Source: Chitinibacter tainanensis DSM 15459
GTDB taxonomy: Bacteria; Pseudomonadota; Gammaproteobacteria; Burkholderiales; Chitinibacteraceae
DNA length: 64,000 nt
Direction of reading: 5' to 3'
Assembly: GCF_000429785.1 (NCBI RefSeq)
Contig: NZ_KE386952.1
Coordinates: 334,917-398,916 of the forward strand
The translations under genes and the position numbers were made by a program. The notes under the pieces are model-generated. The model was given only the letters and a program-made list of their open reading frames with translations. It was not told the origin of the DNA and ran no database searches. Below are positions 26,527-36,162 of the stretch, in pieces (position 1 is the first letter of the stretch; the number at the start of each line of letters is the position of its first letter).

Positions 26527-28158
26527 GTGTTATCCCGTCTGTCCACCCGTAACAAACTCTTTATGCTCAGCGGCACTTTGCTGCTGTTAATGACTGGGCA
26601 AATTCTGTTCACCCTGTATCAGCTCTCGTTTAATCGCAGCAAGGTTGAAGAGCTACTGCAAGATCGCTATCCCAAAATCGAGCAACAGCAACTGATCACC
26701 GCCAATACGCTGGCGATTGGCATGCTGCTGCGCGAAGCCATCATCGATAACGAAGCCCACGAAATCGAACAGGGCCTAAACCGGATTGGCGAATTGCGCC
26801 AAAGCTCGACCTCCGCGCTGCAATATTTAGAAACCCACACTGAAAGCGCGGAGAGCAAGGCGGTATTGAGCGAGATTAATGCCGCACGCGCGCCACTGGC
26901 CCAGCATTACGAGGCGCTGTTTAGCCTGATTCGCGCCAATCAGGATGCCGAGGCGATGCAATATCTGCGCACGCAATACGATCCGGCCTATCAGCTGTTC
27001 CAGCAAAAAGTGGATGCCATGCTGGCCTCGCAAAAAAGCAAAATGAACGCCGCCGGCCAAGCCACCACCGACAGCATTGACCAGCTGTTCTGGCTGATGC
27101 TGATTAGCGGCGGGATTGCCGCGGCGCTGGGGCTGGCCGCCTCGCTGCTGATTGCCCACGCGATTACCCGCCCGATTGCCCAGGCGCTGAGCGAAGCCGA
27201 GCGCATTGCCGCTGGCGATTTGCGCGCAGGCCCAGCCCAAAATATCGACGGGGATGACGAACCAGCCCGCCTCTTGCAGGCGCTGCACACCATGCGCGGC
27301 AATCTGCAAACCATGGCGCAGCAAATTCAGCGCCATGCCCAGGCCGTGAGCGGCGCTGCGCATCTCTTGGCCAGCTCATCCCAGCAAGTGGCCGTGAGCG
27401 CACAGCAGCAATCGGCCTCAACCACTGGCGCAGCCGCCACGCTGGAAGAGCTGACCGTGAGTATTCATCTGGTGGCCGATAGCGCCAGCGAGGCTTCGCA
27501 ACAGGCGCAAAACGCCGGCGAAACCGCCCAGCTGGGTGGCAAATTTGTGGTGAAAGCCTCGAAACAAATGAGCGCAGTGGGCAGCGATGTCAGCCAGTCG
27601 GCCAGCCAGATGTCGGCGCTGGAGCAAGATGTGAGCGAAATCGGCAAGATGGCGACGATTATTCGTGAAGTAGCCGACCAGACTAATCTGCTGGCCCTGA
27701 ATGCCGCGATTGAAGCGGCCCGCGCTGGCGAAACCGGCCGTGGCTTTGCCGTAGTGGCCGATGAAGTGCGCAAGCTGGCCGAGCGCACCACGCATTCGGC
27801 GCATGAAATCAGCGAGATGATTACCCGCATCCAAAACGGCAGCGCCACGGTAAACCAGTGGATGAATGAAAGCGTGCACAGTGTGGATGAAGCCGCGCTC
27901 AGCGCCGATTCGGCCGCGCTGGCCATGGAAGAAATCGAGGGCAACGCCGGCGCCGTGGTGGCCGCGGTAAATCATATTAGCCATTCGCTGAACGAGCAAA
28001 AACTCGCCGGCCAGGATCTGGCCAGCCGGATGGAGCAAGTGGCCCAGATGGCCGAAGAAAACGGCCAGACCGTGCAACAGCTGGCCAGCACCGCGCAGGA
28101 ATTATCGCGCCTGGCTACGGAGCTTAATACCACGGTGGGGCAATTCCGCTTGCACTAA
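26527..28158 (+). CDS. Methyl-accepting chemotaxis protein (4HB-type sensor)
   Basis: 543 residues, GTG start with AGAGGA upstream. Transmembrane helices at about 12-32 and 185-210 enclose a four-helix-bundle periplasmic sensor with few aromatic residues. HAMP and a full signalling hairpin follow: [20 protein letters not shown] (shown in part) and [16 protein letters not shown]. The C-terminal pentapeptide for CheR/CheB is absent. It diverges from metH. Ligand unknown. Confidence 0.9.
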   Translation: MLSRLSTRNKLFMLSGTLLLLMTGQILFTLYQLSFNRSKVEELLQDRYPKIEQQQLITANTLAIGMLLREAIIDNEAHEIEQGLNRIGELRQSSTSALQYLETHTESAESKAVLSEINAARAPLAQHYEALFSLIRANQDAEAMQYLRTQYDPAYQLFQQKVDAMLASQKSKMNAAGQATTDSIDQLFWLMLISGGIAAALGLAASLLIAHAITRPIAQALSEAERIAAGDLRAGPAQNIDGDDEPARLLQALHTMRGNLQTMAQQIQRHAQAVSGAAHLLASSSQQVAVSAQQQSASTTGAAATLEELTVSIHLVADSASEASQQAQNAGETAQLGGKFVVKASKQMSAVGSDVSQSASQMSALEQDVSEIGKMATIIREVADQTNLLALNAAIEAARAGETGRGFAVVADEVRKLAERTTHSAHEISEMITRIQNGSATVNQWMNESVHSVDEAALSADSAALAMEEIEGNAGAVVAAVNHISHSLNEQKLAGQDLASRMEQVAQMAEENGQTVQQLASTAQELSRLATELNTTVGQFRLH

Positions 28159-28309
28159 GCGGCCCACACCCACGCACTTGGCGCAGGCAAAATCTGCGCC
28201 AAGTACTTGGTTCCGTTGAAAATTACCAAATCCAGCGCGGCAAAGTACGCAGCGCTGGCAACCGGCAGCGCGTTAGCATTTCAGTATCCACAACTGAAAG
28301 GTGACGCCG

Positions 28310-28669
28310 ATGCAAATCCGCTCTCTCACCCCGACTTACAGCACCATCCAGCCGCGCAGCATGAGCAGCGGTCTGCCCACCACCACGCAAAGCGAGGCGC
28401 ATAGCCTGTGGCAGGAAGACCTGTACAGCAGCAGCCCCGACCTGCCGGCGCTGAGCAAGCCCGAGCTTCCCAGCGCTGCCAAACCGGTGTTGCTGGAGCT
28501 GGCCAAGGCCGACCATGTGAACCGGCTGGTGGATATTTATCTGCAATCGAGCGGGCAAGCGCCGCTTAGCCGTCAGAGCACACTCAGCGCCCAGCAGCAG
28601 CGCGATTGGCTGCAGCAAACCTATCAGCCCGAGCTGGCCGCCCCCAGCCAGCTGAGCGTGAGCGCGTAA
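28310..28669 (+). CDS. Small hypothetical protein
   Basis: About 119 residues, Ser/Gln/Leu-rich, without signal peptide or clear domain. The ATG at 28310 has AAGGTGA upstream. Repeated SLS/Ql-type segments and a Gln-rich C-terminus suggest a mostly helical protein. It stands 124 bases before the DUF3141 gene and may be its partner. Confidence 0.5.
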   Translation: MQIRSLTPTYSTIQPRSMSSGLPTTTQSEAHSLWQEDLYSSSPDLPALSKPELPSAAKPVLLELAKADHVNRLVDIYLQSSGQAPLSRQSTLSAQQQRDWLQQTYQPELAAPSQLSVSA

Positions 28670-28792
28670 ACCAAGCCACGCCACACGCATGCCGCCGGCA
28701 GCCAGTCCTACTTTGAGCCTACGCATGGCTGTCGCCAATTTTTCATACAACCGTGAAACAATCGCCATTCCCACCCCCGAATGAGGTGCAAG

Positions 28793-31078
28793 ATGCTGGT
28801 TTCACAGGAAAAAACGGCGCTCTGGTGGCGCCTGAACGAGAAAGTGTTCGCACTGGCCCAGCAGAATCTGCGCCGCGCTTGCGAAACCCAATTGCCCAAG
28901 CTGCTGCCCGCGCCGCTGCGTGATTATCCGCTGGTCAGCTGGCTCAATACCGGGGTGGCGTATTGGCGGGATAGCCTTGAGCGACAAGCGCTGTACTGGG
29001 ATACCCTGCGCGTACGTGGTGATCAATTTTTGCAGCACGAGGCTGCCGGCAAACCGCCGGTACTGAAATTTGCCTACGAGCTGGTGGTGGATGCCCGCTC
29101 TTTCGCCCAGCCGGTGAATTACGCGCTGGTGCGCATTACCCCGCCGGCCGGCATCACCGTCAACCCGGCCAGCCGCCCCTATGTGGTGATCGACCCGCGT
29201 GCCGGCCATGGCCCCGGGATTGGCGGCTTTAAAGCCGAATCGGAAATCGGCGTGGCGCTGCAGGCCGGCCATCCGGTATATGCGGTGATTTTCTTCCCGA
29301 TCCCCGAGCCCGGCCAAACCTTGGCCGATGTCACCTCGGCCGAAGCCGAATTTTTGCGCTATGTGCGCCAGAGCCACCCTGATGCCCCCAAACCGGTGCT
29401 GATTGGTAATTGCCAAGGCGGCTGGGCGGCGCTGTTGGTAGCGGCCAGCTCGCCTGAGCTGGTCGGCGCGGTGGTGGCCAATGGCGCGCCGGTGTCGTAC
29501 TGGGCCGGCAACGATAACAGCCCGATGCGCTACGCCGGCGGCATGCTGGGCGGTAGCTGGCTGGCCCTGCTGGCCGCCGATCTGGGCAACGGCCTCTTTG
29601 ATGGCGCACATCTGGTGAGTAATTTTGAAAATCTGGATCTGGGCAATACGCTGGTGAGCAAGCATTACCACCTGTATGACCAGATCGATACCGAGGCGCC
29701 GCGCTTTCTGGATTTCGAGCGCTGGTGGGGCGCCAATTACCTGATGAATGCGGCGGAAATCCGCTGGATTGTCGATCACCTGTTTATTGGCAATGATCTG
29801 GTCGAGGGTAAAGCGCAAGCCGCCAGCGGCGCGTATGACCTCACCGCAGTGCATGCGCCGGTGGTGATTTTTGCCTCGCTGGGCGACAACATCACCCCGC
29901 CGCAGCAAGCTTTTAACTGGATACTGGATCTTTACCCGAGCACCGATGCGCTGAAAGCCGCTGGGCAAGTGGTGGTGGGGCTGGTGCATGAGTCGATTGG
30001 GCATTTGGGGATTTTTGTCAGCGCCGGCGTGGCCAGCAAAGAGCATGCGCAGATTGTCGAGCTGATGACCATCATCGAAACGCTGCCACCGGGCCTGTAT
30101 GCGCTGCAGATCGAAGCGGACGCCGATGGCGGCTGGCGGGCGCAACTGCAGGAACATCCGGTTGAGTCGCTGCATGCGCACCAGCGCTTTGACCGCCGCG
30201 ATGAGCTGGCCTTTGCCGCGGTAGAGAGCGTTTCTGCCGCCAATATGGCCGCCTATGAGCAATGGCTGCGCCCGTGGGTGCAAGCCTGCAGCAATGATCT
30301 CACCGCCACGCTGGGGCGCTTATATCACCCGCTGCGCCTGCAGCGCTGGGCGTGGAGCAGCCTCAACCCGCTGGCGCTGGCCAATAGCATCTGGGCCGAG
30401 CAAATCCGCCAGCAGCGCCAAGCGCCGACCGAGACGCTGCCATGGCGGGCGCTAGAACGCCAAAGCGTGCAGCAGCTAGCCGCCGGGCTGGATTGGCTGG
30501 GTGCGCTGCGCGACATTCAAACCGAAACTGCCTTTTTGCTCGGCTACGGCACACTCACCCTGCTGGGGGTGGGGCAGGAACATCAGCAAGCCGGGCAGCT
30601 CCCCACTGCCGAAACGACAGCGACGGCCCCAAGCCCAGCCACGTTGCCGGCGCCAGAGTCGCCCACGCCGCTGGATTTGCAAGAACAGCTACAAGCGGGG
30701 GATGCCACTACCGGCCTGATCCGGCTGGGGCTGTTGCTGCAGGGCGAGCAGATCGATGTACAGCAACGGCAGCTCAGCGTGAGCTGGCTGCGCACGCACA
30801 CCCCACTGGCGGAGTTGGATGACGATACTCTGGCCACGCTGATTCACCAGCAAAGCCTGCTGCTATGGCACTGGCGCGAGGCCGCGATCGACACGCTGCC
30901 AACGCTGTTTGGCAGCAAAGCGGCGCTGGAGCGGGCGTTTAAGCTGTATCAGGCCTTGGCCAAAGAGCATGCGGCCGATCTGGCCCTGAGCGAGCGGCTG
31001 AGCGCCCTGCGCAAAACCCTACTGCCCACCCGTCGCCGTGGCAAAACCGATGATGCCATCACGGTAGATGCCGCCTGA
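28793..31078 (+). CDS. DUF3141 protein with PHA-synthase-like hydrolase domain
   Basis: 761 residues. The family (DUF3141) is an alpha/beta hydrolase fold resembling polyhydroxyalkanoate synthase. The nucleophile elbow is GNCQGGW (about 204-210), GxCxGG with cysteine rather than serine, as in PhaC. VIFASLGDNITPPQQ carries the likely catalytic Asp and VHESIGHLGIF the His. The C-terminal 200 residues are helical with a Pro/Thr linker. The ATG at 28793 has GAGGTG upstream. In other bacteria DUF3141 genes often accompany phosphate acetyltransferase genes, as here (pta converges downstream). Function not established. Confidence 0.85.
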   Translation: MLVSQEKTALWWRLNEKVFALAQQNLRRACETQLPKLLPAPLRDYPLVSWLNTGVAYWRDSLERQALYWDTLRVRGDQFLQHEAAGKPPVLKFAYELVVDARSFAQPVNYALVRITPPAGITVNPASRPYVVIDPRAGHGPGIGGFKAESEIGVALQAGHPVYAVIFFPIPEPGQTLADVTSAEAEFLRYVRQSHPDAPKPVLIGNCQGGWAALLVAASSPELVGAVVANGAPVSYWAGNDNSPMRYAGGMLGGSWLALLAADLGNGLFDGAHLVSNFENLDLGNTLVSKHYHLYDQIDTEAPRFLDFERWWGANYLMNAAEIRWIVDHLFIGNDLVEGKAQAASGAYDLTAVHAPVVIFASLGDNITPPQQAFNWILDLYPSTDALKAAGQVVVGLVHESIGHLGIFVSAGVASKEHAQIVELMTIIETLPPGLYALQIEADADGGWRAQLQEHPVESLHAHQRFDRRDELAFAAVESVSAANMAAYEQWLRPWVQACSNDLTATLGRLYHPLRLQRWAWSSLNPLALANSIWAEQIRQQRQAPTETLPWRALERQSVQQLAAGLDWLGALRDIQTETAFLLGYGTLTLLGVGQEHQQAGQLPTAETTATAPSPATLPAPESPTPLDLQEQLQAGDATTGLIRLGLLLQGEQIDVQQRQLSVSWLRTHTPLAELDDDTLATLIHQQSLLLWHWREAAIDTLPTLFGSKAALERAFKLYQALAKEHAADLALSERLSALRKTLLPTRRRGKTDDAITVDAA

Positions 31079-31108
31079 CTGGTGAATTAGCCACACAAAA
31101 ACAAACCA

Positions 31109-31157
31109 GGGTATTGCCCGCCAGTGCATGAATATCAATGCACGTCAGGCAATACCC
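31109..31157. repeat. 49-nt palindromic repeat, copy 9
   Basis: Perfect ten-base ends GGGTATTGCC/GGCAATACCC, and a second inner stem GTGCAT/ATGCAC around GAATATCA, so it folds as one long hairpin. Between the convergent DUF3141 and pta genes. Confidence 0.85.
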
Positions 31158-31186
31158 CGGTTTTATTTGACTGGGCGCCTTGGCGC

Positions 31187-33235
31187 TTAGATCATTTCCT
31201 GCGCCTGAATCGCCGTCAGTGCGATGGTGAAGACGATGTCATCCACCAACGCCCCGCGCGACAGATCATTCACCGGCTTGCGCAAGCCCTGCAGCATTGG
31301 GCCCACCGACACCACGTTGGCGCTACGCTGTACCGCCTTGTAGGTGGTATTGCCGGTATTCAGATCTGGGAACACAAACACCGTCGCCTGACCAGCTACC
31401 AGCGAGCCCGGGGCTTTTTGCTGGCCCACTTCCTGCACCGAGGCCGCATCGTATTGCAGCGGGCCATCGATGGTGAGCTGTGGGTGGCGGGCTTTGGCGA
31501 TTTCCGTCGCCGCGCGCACTTTATCCACATCCGCGCCTGAGCCCGATTGGCCGGTGGAATAACTGATCATCGCTACTTTCGGATCAATACCAAACGCTTT
31601 GGCCGAGTAGGCACTTTGCGCAGCGATTTCGGCCAGTTGCTCGGCGGTTGGGTTCGGGTTCACCGCGCAATCGCCGTACACCAGCACTTGTTCGGGCATC
31701 AGCATAAAGAACACCGAGGACACAATCGAATTGCCCGGTGCGGTTTTGATCAGCTGCAGCGCCGGACGGATGGTGTTGGCCGTGGTGTGGATCGCGCCCG
31801 AAACCAGGCCATCCACTTCATCAATCGCCAGCATCATGGTGCCGAGCACGACGTTATCTTCCAGCTGGCGCAGGGCCTGAATTTCGGTCAAGCCTTTTGA
31901 CTTACGCAGCTCAACCATCGGTGGCACGTAGCGCTGGCGGATTTCGTCCGGATCAAGGATTTCCAGCGTGGGCGGCACGGTCACCCCCTGGGTTTGCGCT
32001 ACCGCTTCGATCGTGGCGCGTTTACCCAGCAGCACGCAGCGCGCGATGCCTTTTTCTTCACAAATGATTGCGGCGCAAATGGTGCGTGGCTCTTCGCCTT
32101 CAGGCAGCACAATGCGTTTGTTCGCAGCACGCGCTTTCTGGATCAGCTGATAACGGAAAGCCGGCGGGCTCAGATGATGTACACCCAGCGTATTCACCCC
32201 GGCCACCAGTGCATCCACATCCAGTTGCTCGGCCACGGCATTCATCACCCGGGTCATGCGGTCTTTGTCATCGGCCGGCACCACGGTTGGTACTTTGCTG
32301 ATGGCCAGCGCGGTGCCGAAACTATCGCCATCGGTGCGCAAGACCGGAATGCCGGTATTAAAGGCCATGTGCACAAAATCGCGCACGGTGTGGTTGATTT
32401 CGGTATTGTGCGTCAGCACCAGCCCAGCCAGCTGCACGCCATTGCTGGCGGCCAGTGCGGTGGCCAGAATCACGTCATCGCGATCACCTGAGCTCACAAT
32501 CAGCGCGCCCGGCTGCAGCCGGCGAATCACTTCGGGTACGGCCCGAGCCGCCACCACGGTTTCGGTGACGCGGCGCTTGGTCAGCTCGCCCTTGACCAGA
32601 ATTTCGGCATCCAGATGCAGTGCCACATCGAGCGTACGCGGGGCCAGCAGGTGCGGATCAAATTCGATCACGCCCCAGATCGGCAAACCATCCAGCTGGG
32701 CTTGCATCTGCGCGCTATCAAAATCAACTGGCGCTTTGTTAAAGATCACCCCGCCCACGCGCACGCCTTCGTTACCAAACTGGCGCGCCGCGACTTTGAC
32801 TTCTTCGGCGGCGTGTTTGGCGCTGGCATCGGTGACCAGAATCACCGTGGCCTGCAAACCCAACGCCATCGAAGTATTGAGCTGACTGGTGTAGGGGTTG
32901 CCACCATCCGGGTGCAGGCCTTCCACCACCAGCACATCGGCGTCATTGGCGGCGTTCATGCACATGGTGACGATTTCTTCGAGCAGATCGTCAGTCTGGC
33001 CAATGGAAATTTGCTCGATGGCATAGGCGGCATTCAGGGCATCTGGCACTTCCAGCGAACAAATGCGGCGAGCAAAGTGGCTAGAGCGCTCCACATCGCT
33101 GGCAGCCTGATCCTGGGCAACCGGTTTAACAAACCCTACTTTCAAGCTTTGGTTTTGCAGGCAGCGAACCACACCCAAGGTCACCGAGGTCAGGCCGACA
33201 TTGTGGCGGGTTGGCGCAATAAAAAAGGTTTGCAT
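31187..33235 (-). CDS. pta: Phosphate acetyltransferase
   Basis: 682 residues, the long Pta form. N-terminal P-loop BioD-like domain starts MQTFFIAPTRHNVGLTSVT; a DRTGG domain lies in the middle; the C-terminal 330 residues form the catalytic PTA domain, with KRIVLPEGEEPRT and the close of TDPDVNR-like GIDPKVAMISYSTGQSGSG. It interconverts acetyl-CoA and acetyl phosphate. The ATG at 33235 is chosen for the canonical start and a GGAAAAG sequence upstream. No ackA is adjacent. Convergent with DUF3141. Confidence 0.96.
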   Translation of the reverse strand: MQTFFIAPTRHNVGLTSVTLGVVRCLQNQSLKVGFVKPVAQDQAASDVERSSHFARRICSLEVPDALNAAYAIEQISIGQTDDLLEEIVTMCMNAANDADVLVVEGLHPDGGNPYTSQLNTSMALGLQATVILVTDASAKHAAEEVKVAARQFGNEGVRVGGVIFNKAPVDFDSAQMQAQLDGLPIWGVIEFDPHLLAPRTLDVALHLDAEILVKGELTKRRVTETVVAARAVPEVIRRLQPGALIVSSGDRDDVILATALAASNGVQLAGLVLTHNTEINHTVRDFVHMAFNTGIPVLRTDGDSFGTALAISKVPTVVPADDKDRMTRVMNAVAEQLDVDALVAGVNTLGVHHLSPPAFRYQLIQKARAANKRIVLPEGEEPRTICAAIICEEKGIARCVLLGKRATIEAVAQTQGVTVPPTLEILDPDEIRQRYVPPMVELRKSKGLTEIQALRQLEDNVVLGTMMLAIDEVDGLVSGAIHTTANTIRPALQLIKTAPGNSIVSSVFFMLMPEQVLVYGDCAVNPNPTAEQLAEIAAQSAYSAKAFGIDPKVAMISYSTGQSGSGADVDKVRAATEIAKARHPQLTIDGPLQYDAASVQEVGQQKAPGSLVAGQATVFVFPDLNTGNTTYKAVQRSANVVSVGPMLQGLRKPVNDLSRGALVDDIVFTIALTAIQAQEMI

Positions 33236-33435
33236 GGTGTCTTTTCCAAATGGCGTACGCAGACAAGTGCGCACTATAAACAAACAGCAGCTATAGCATC
33301 ATGACATAGCTCTAATAAAAGTCGAAAAGCGCCCGCAATGCCACTATTCACCTCGTCAAACCCCCAGCCTTATGCTGCAGGGGACGCCGATGAACGGCAC
33401 AATAGACGCTTCACGCGCCCCGACGAGGACACCCG

Positions 33436-34410
33436 ATGATTTGCGACCAGATTTTGATTCAACAACACGGCGATGAAAATCAGCTGCAACTGACGCAGCG
33501 CGAGCTGGCCGCACCGGGCCAGGGAGAAGTACTACTGCGGCAAACCGCCATCGGGGTGAACTTCATTGATACCTATCATCGCTCGGGCCTGTATCCGCTA
33601 CCGCTACCCAGTGGGCTGGGGCTGGAAGCCTGCGGCATCGTCGAGGCGGTCGGGCCGGGGGTCGAAACCCTGCAAGCCGGTGATCGGGTTGCGTATGCGG
33701 GGGGCACACCCGGCGCGTATGCGACGCGCCGTATTATGCCAGAAGCCAAGCTGGTCAACGTGCCTAGGGATATACCTGATGAGCTGGTTGCCGGCACGCT
33801 ACTGCGCGGCATGACGGCGCAGTATTTGCTGAAACAAACCTACCCGGTCAGCGCAGGCCAGACCATCTTGGTGCACGCAGCCGCGGGCGGTGTGGGGCAG
33901 ATTTTGTGCCAATGGGCGCAGGGGCTGGGCGTGCGGGTCTTGGGTACCGTGGGTGGCGCCGCCAAAGCCGAATTGGCGCAGGGCTGGTGCGATGCAGTGC
34001 TGGATTACACCCAGCCCGATTGGGTAGCCGCTGTACGCGAGCTCACTGCCGGCGCGGGCGTGCCGGTGGTGTATGACGGCGTGGGAGCGGCGACTTTCCT
34101 GCCTTCACTCGATTGCCTGACCCCGCGCGGCCTCTTGGCCAGCTTTGGCAATGCCTCGGGCGCGGTTGAAAGTTTTAATCTGGGCCTGCTGGCGCAAAAA
34201 GGCTCGCTCTTTGTCACCCGCCCCACGCTTGGCCACTACACCGCCAACCGGGCTGCGCTATTGGCCTGCGCGGATGATTATTTCCAGGCCCTGCTCAGCG
34301 GCTTGGTGCAGCCCACCGTCGGCCAGCGTTATGCCTTGGCCGAGGCAGCCCAAGCGCACCGTGATTTGGCCGCCCGCCGCACCACCGGCGGCACGGTGTT
34401 ATTGCCATGA
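33436..34410 (+). CDS. qorA: NADPH:quinone oxidoreductase (QorA-like, zinc-less MDR)
   Basis: 324 residues of the medium-chain dehydrogenase family without zinc ligands. The GVNFIDTYHRSGLYP block and LGLEACGIVEAVGPGV are typical of quinone oxidoreductase; HAAAGGVGQILCQWA is the NADPH-binding glycine motif. GAGGA precedes the ATG. It begins a three-gene operon (qor, yqiA-like, dyp) in which every junction overlaps by four bases. Confidence 0.93.
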   Translation: MICDQILIQQHGDENQLQLTQRELAAPGQGEVLLRQTAIGVNFIDTYHRSGLYPLPLPSGLGLEACGIVEAVGPGVETLQAGDRVAYAGGTPGAYATRRIMPEAKLVNVPRDIPDELVAGTLLRGMTAQYLLKQTYPVSAGQTILVHAAAGGVGQILCQWAQGLGVRVLGTVGGAAKAELAQGWCDAVLDYTQPDWVAAVRELTAGAGVPVVYDGVGAATFLPSLDCLTPRGLLASFGNASGAVESFNLGLLAQKGSLFVTRPTLGHYTANRAALLACADDYFQALLSGLVQPTVGQRYALAEAAQAHRDLAARRTTGGTVLLP

Positions 34411-35003
34411 CCACCCTGATTTATCTGCACGGCTTTTTATCCAGCCCGATGTCGGAAAAAGCCCAGCAAACGCAGGCCTGGATGCAGACACAAGGCTTGG
34501 CAGAGCAGTATCTGTGCCCACAGCTGCCGATGAATCCACAGCAGGCCATCAACCAATTGCACGAGCTATTGGCACCGCTGGCGGGGGATTTTTGCCTGAT
34601 CGGCAGCTCGCTGGGCGGTTTTTTTGCCACCTGGGCCGTCGAGGAGTACGGCGGCCGGGCGGTGCTGATCAACCCCGCGGTGCAACCCTATACGCTGATC
34701 GAGCAGTATCTGGGGCCACAGCAAAATTACCAGACCGGCGAAATTCACATTATTGACGCCTCGTTTGCATTAGAATTACGCCATTACGAAAGAAGGCCCA
34801 GCCAAGCGCAGCGCTACTGGCTCTTGAGCCAAACCGGCGACGAGGTATTGGACTATCGGCACGCGGTGGACTATTACCAAGGATGCCGCCAAACCATCCT
34901 GCCGGGCGGCGATCACGGCTTTATCGGCTATGCCGACTGGCTGCCCGCAATCTGGGCCTTTGCCAACGGCATGGCAGCAGCACAAGGGAATACAGAAGAA
35001 TGA
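34407..35003 (+). CDS. YqiA/YcfP-family esterase
   Basis: 198 residues. Starts TTLIYLHGFLSSPMSEKAQ, the opening of the UPF0227/YqiA family. Nucleophile elbow IGSSLGGFFATW; the acidic residue and His lie in QTGDEVLDYRH and GGDHGFIGY. Members hydrolyse short acyl esters or thioesters. It overlaps qor by four bases and the peroxidase start by four bases. Confidence 0.88.
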   Translation: MTTLIYLHGFLSSPMSEKAQQTQAWMQTQGLAEQYLCPQLPMNPQQAINQLHELLAPLAGDFCLIGSSLGGFFATWAVEEYGGRAVLINPAVQPYTLIEQYLGPQQNYQTGEIHIIDASFALELRHYERRPSQAQRYWLLSQTGDEVLDYRHAVDYYQGCRQTILPGGDHGFIGYADWLPAIWAFANGMAAAQGNTEE

Positions 35004-35929
35004 CAACGCCACAAACCGGCATTCTGCCACCGGCTTCCAGCAATGGATTATTTATGCTGTTTCACCGCCGCTTGGGTCGGCGCGTGGATCAGGCGTGTAA
35101 GCAACTCGTGGCCAGCTGGCCATCCCGCGTGGCGGAGCTCGCGCAAGCCAACCCCGATGCCGAGCTCTACGCCACGCTCGGCATCGGCCCGGAAGTATGG
35201 CCCGAATTTTTTGGCGCCAACAGCAAGCCCGCTCAATTACGCGCCTTTCCCCGCATTGCCGGCGCGATTCATCCGGCCCCGATTACCCAGTGTGATTTGA
35301 TGCTGCATCTGCGCGCCGAGCGCTACGATGTGCTGTTTGAGCTGGCAGACCAATTTACCCAAGCCCTGGGCGAGTGGTTTGACGCCATTGAAACAGTGCA
35401 GGGCTTTCGTTATCGCGATCGCCGTGACCTCACCGGCTTTGTGGATGGCACCGAAAACCCAGCCGATGACGAGCGCGCCGCCGTGGCGCTGGTGGGTAGT
35501 GAAGATGCGCAGTGGGCCGGCGGCAGCTATTTGCATATCCAGCGCTATGTGCACCGGATGGAAAGCTGGAACAAACTGCCGGTCAAACAGCAGGAAGCCA
35601 TCATCGGCCGCACCAAAGACAGCGATGAAGAGCTGCCCGATGAAGATCGCCCCCTCACCGCGCACATTAGCCGGGTGGTGATCGAGGAGAATGGCGAAGA
35701 GCTGCAGATTCTGCGGCAAAGCCTGCCCTACGGCTCGCCCAGTGGCGATAAGGGACTGTACTTCACCTCGTATTGCAAAACCCCGGCGGTGTTTGAGCAA
35801 ATGCTGACCCGCATGGTGGCACCCACCGACGATGGCCGGGTCGATCATCTACTGAATTTCAGCCGGGCCGTGACCGGCGCCGCTTTTTTTGCCCCCAGCA
35901 TTGAAAAGCTGCGCAGTCTGGCTGAATAA
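35000..35929 (+). CDS. Dyp-type peroxidase
   Basis: 309 residues. The GxxDG signature is GFVDGTENP with the catalytic Asp; the proximal haem ligand His is in LTAHISRVV, followed by the conserved Arg. The YAxxLxY-like close is GLYFTSYCKTP. Haem-dependent oxidation of phenols or dyes; bacterial forms are often packed in encapsulins, but no encapsulin gene is here. The start at 35000 overlaps the previous stop (ATGA); an earlier frame is antisense-like and ignored. No Tat signal, so probably cytoplasmic. Confidence 0.93.
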   Translation: MTTPQTGILPPASSNGLFMLFHRRLGRRVDQACKQLVASWPSRVAELAQANPDAELYATLGIGPEVWPEFFGANSKPAQLRAFPRIAGAIHPAPITQCDLMLHLRAERYDVLFELADQFTQALGEWFDAIETVQGFRYRDRRDLTGFVDGTENPADDERAAVALVGSEDAQWAGGSYLHIQRYVHRMESWNKLPVKQQEAIIGRTKDSDEELPDEDRPLTAHISRVVIEENGEELQILRQSLPYGSPSGDKGLYFTSYCKTPAVFEQMLTRMVAPTDDGRVDHLLNFSRAVTGAAFFAPSIEKLRSLAE

Positions 35930-35942
35930 AGGCAGACGAAAA

Positions 35943-35969
35943 CAAAAAAGCGCGGTGTAGACCGCGCTT
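35943..35969 (-). terminator. Hairpin terminator between convergent genes
   Basis: Stem AGCGCGGT/ACCGCGCT with GTAG loop. The six As on the plus strand give a T-run in the minus direction. It lies 190 bases after the sulfatase stop, and may also act on the peroxidase transcript. Confidence 0.6.
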
Positions 35970-36162
35970 CAGGCTGCTGCCACAGTGCAAGTGCAATATT
36001 CTTTAATTCTCGGCAAAGCCGAGCCTGAGGAAATAAGGCTTTGAATCTGCAGCCTTGATGTTCTATTCCCACCCCTCCCGTCCCCTCCTTGAGGGGAGCC
36101 TCGCTTCGCGAGTGGGGTTTGTCATCTGGTCTTGCCTAATTCCTTCAATTCGCAGGCAAAGA

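Noticed and set aside
28802-30283. 493-codon minus-strand frame inside the DUF3141 gene
   Set aside because: Antisense shadow of a well-supported gene with no recognisable domain.
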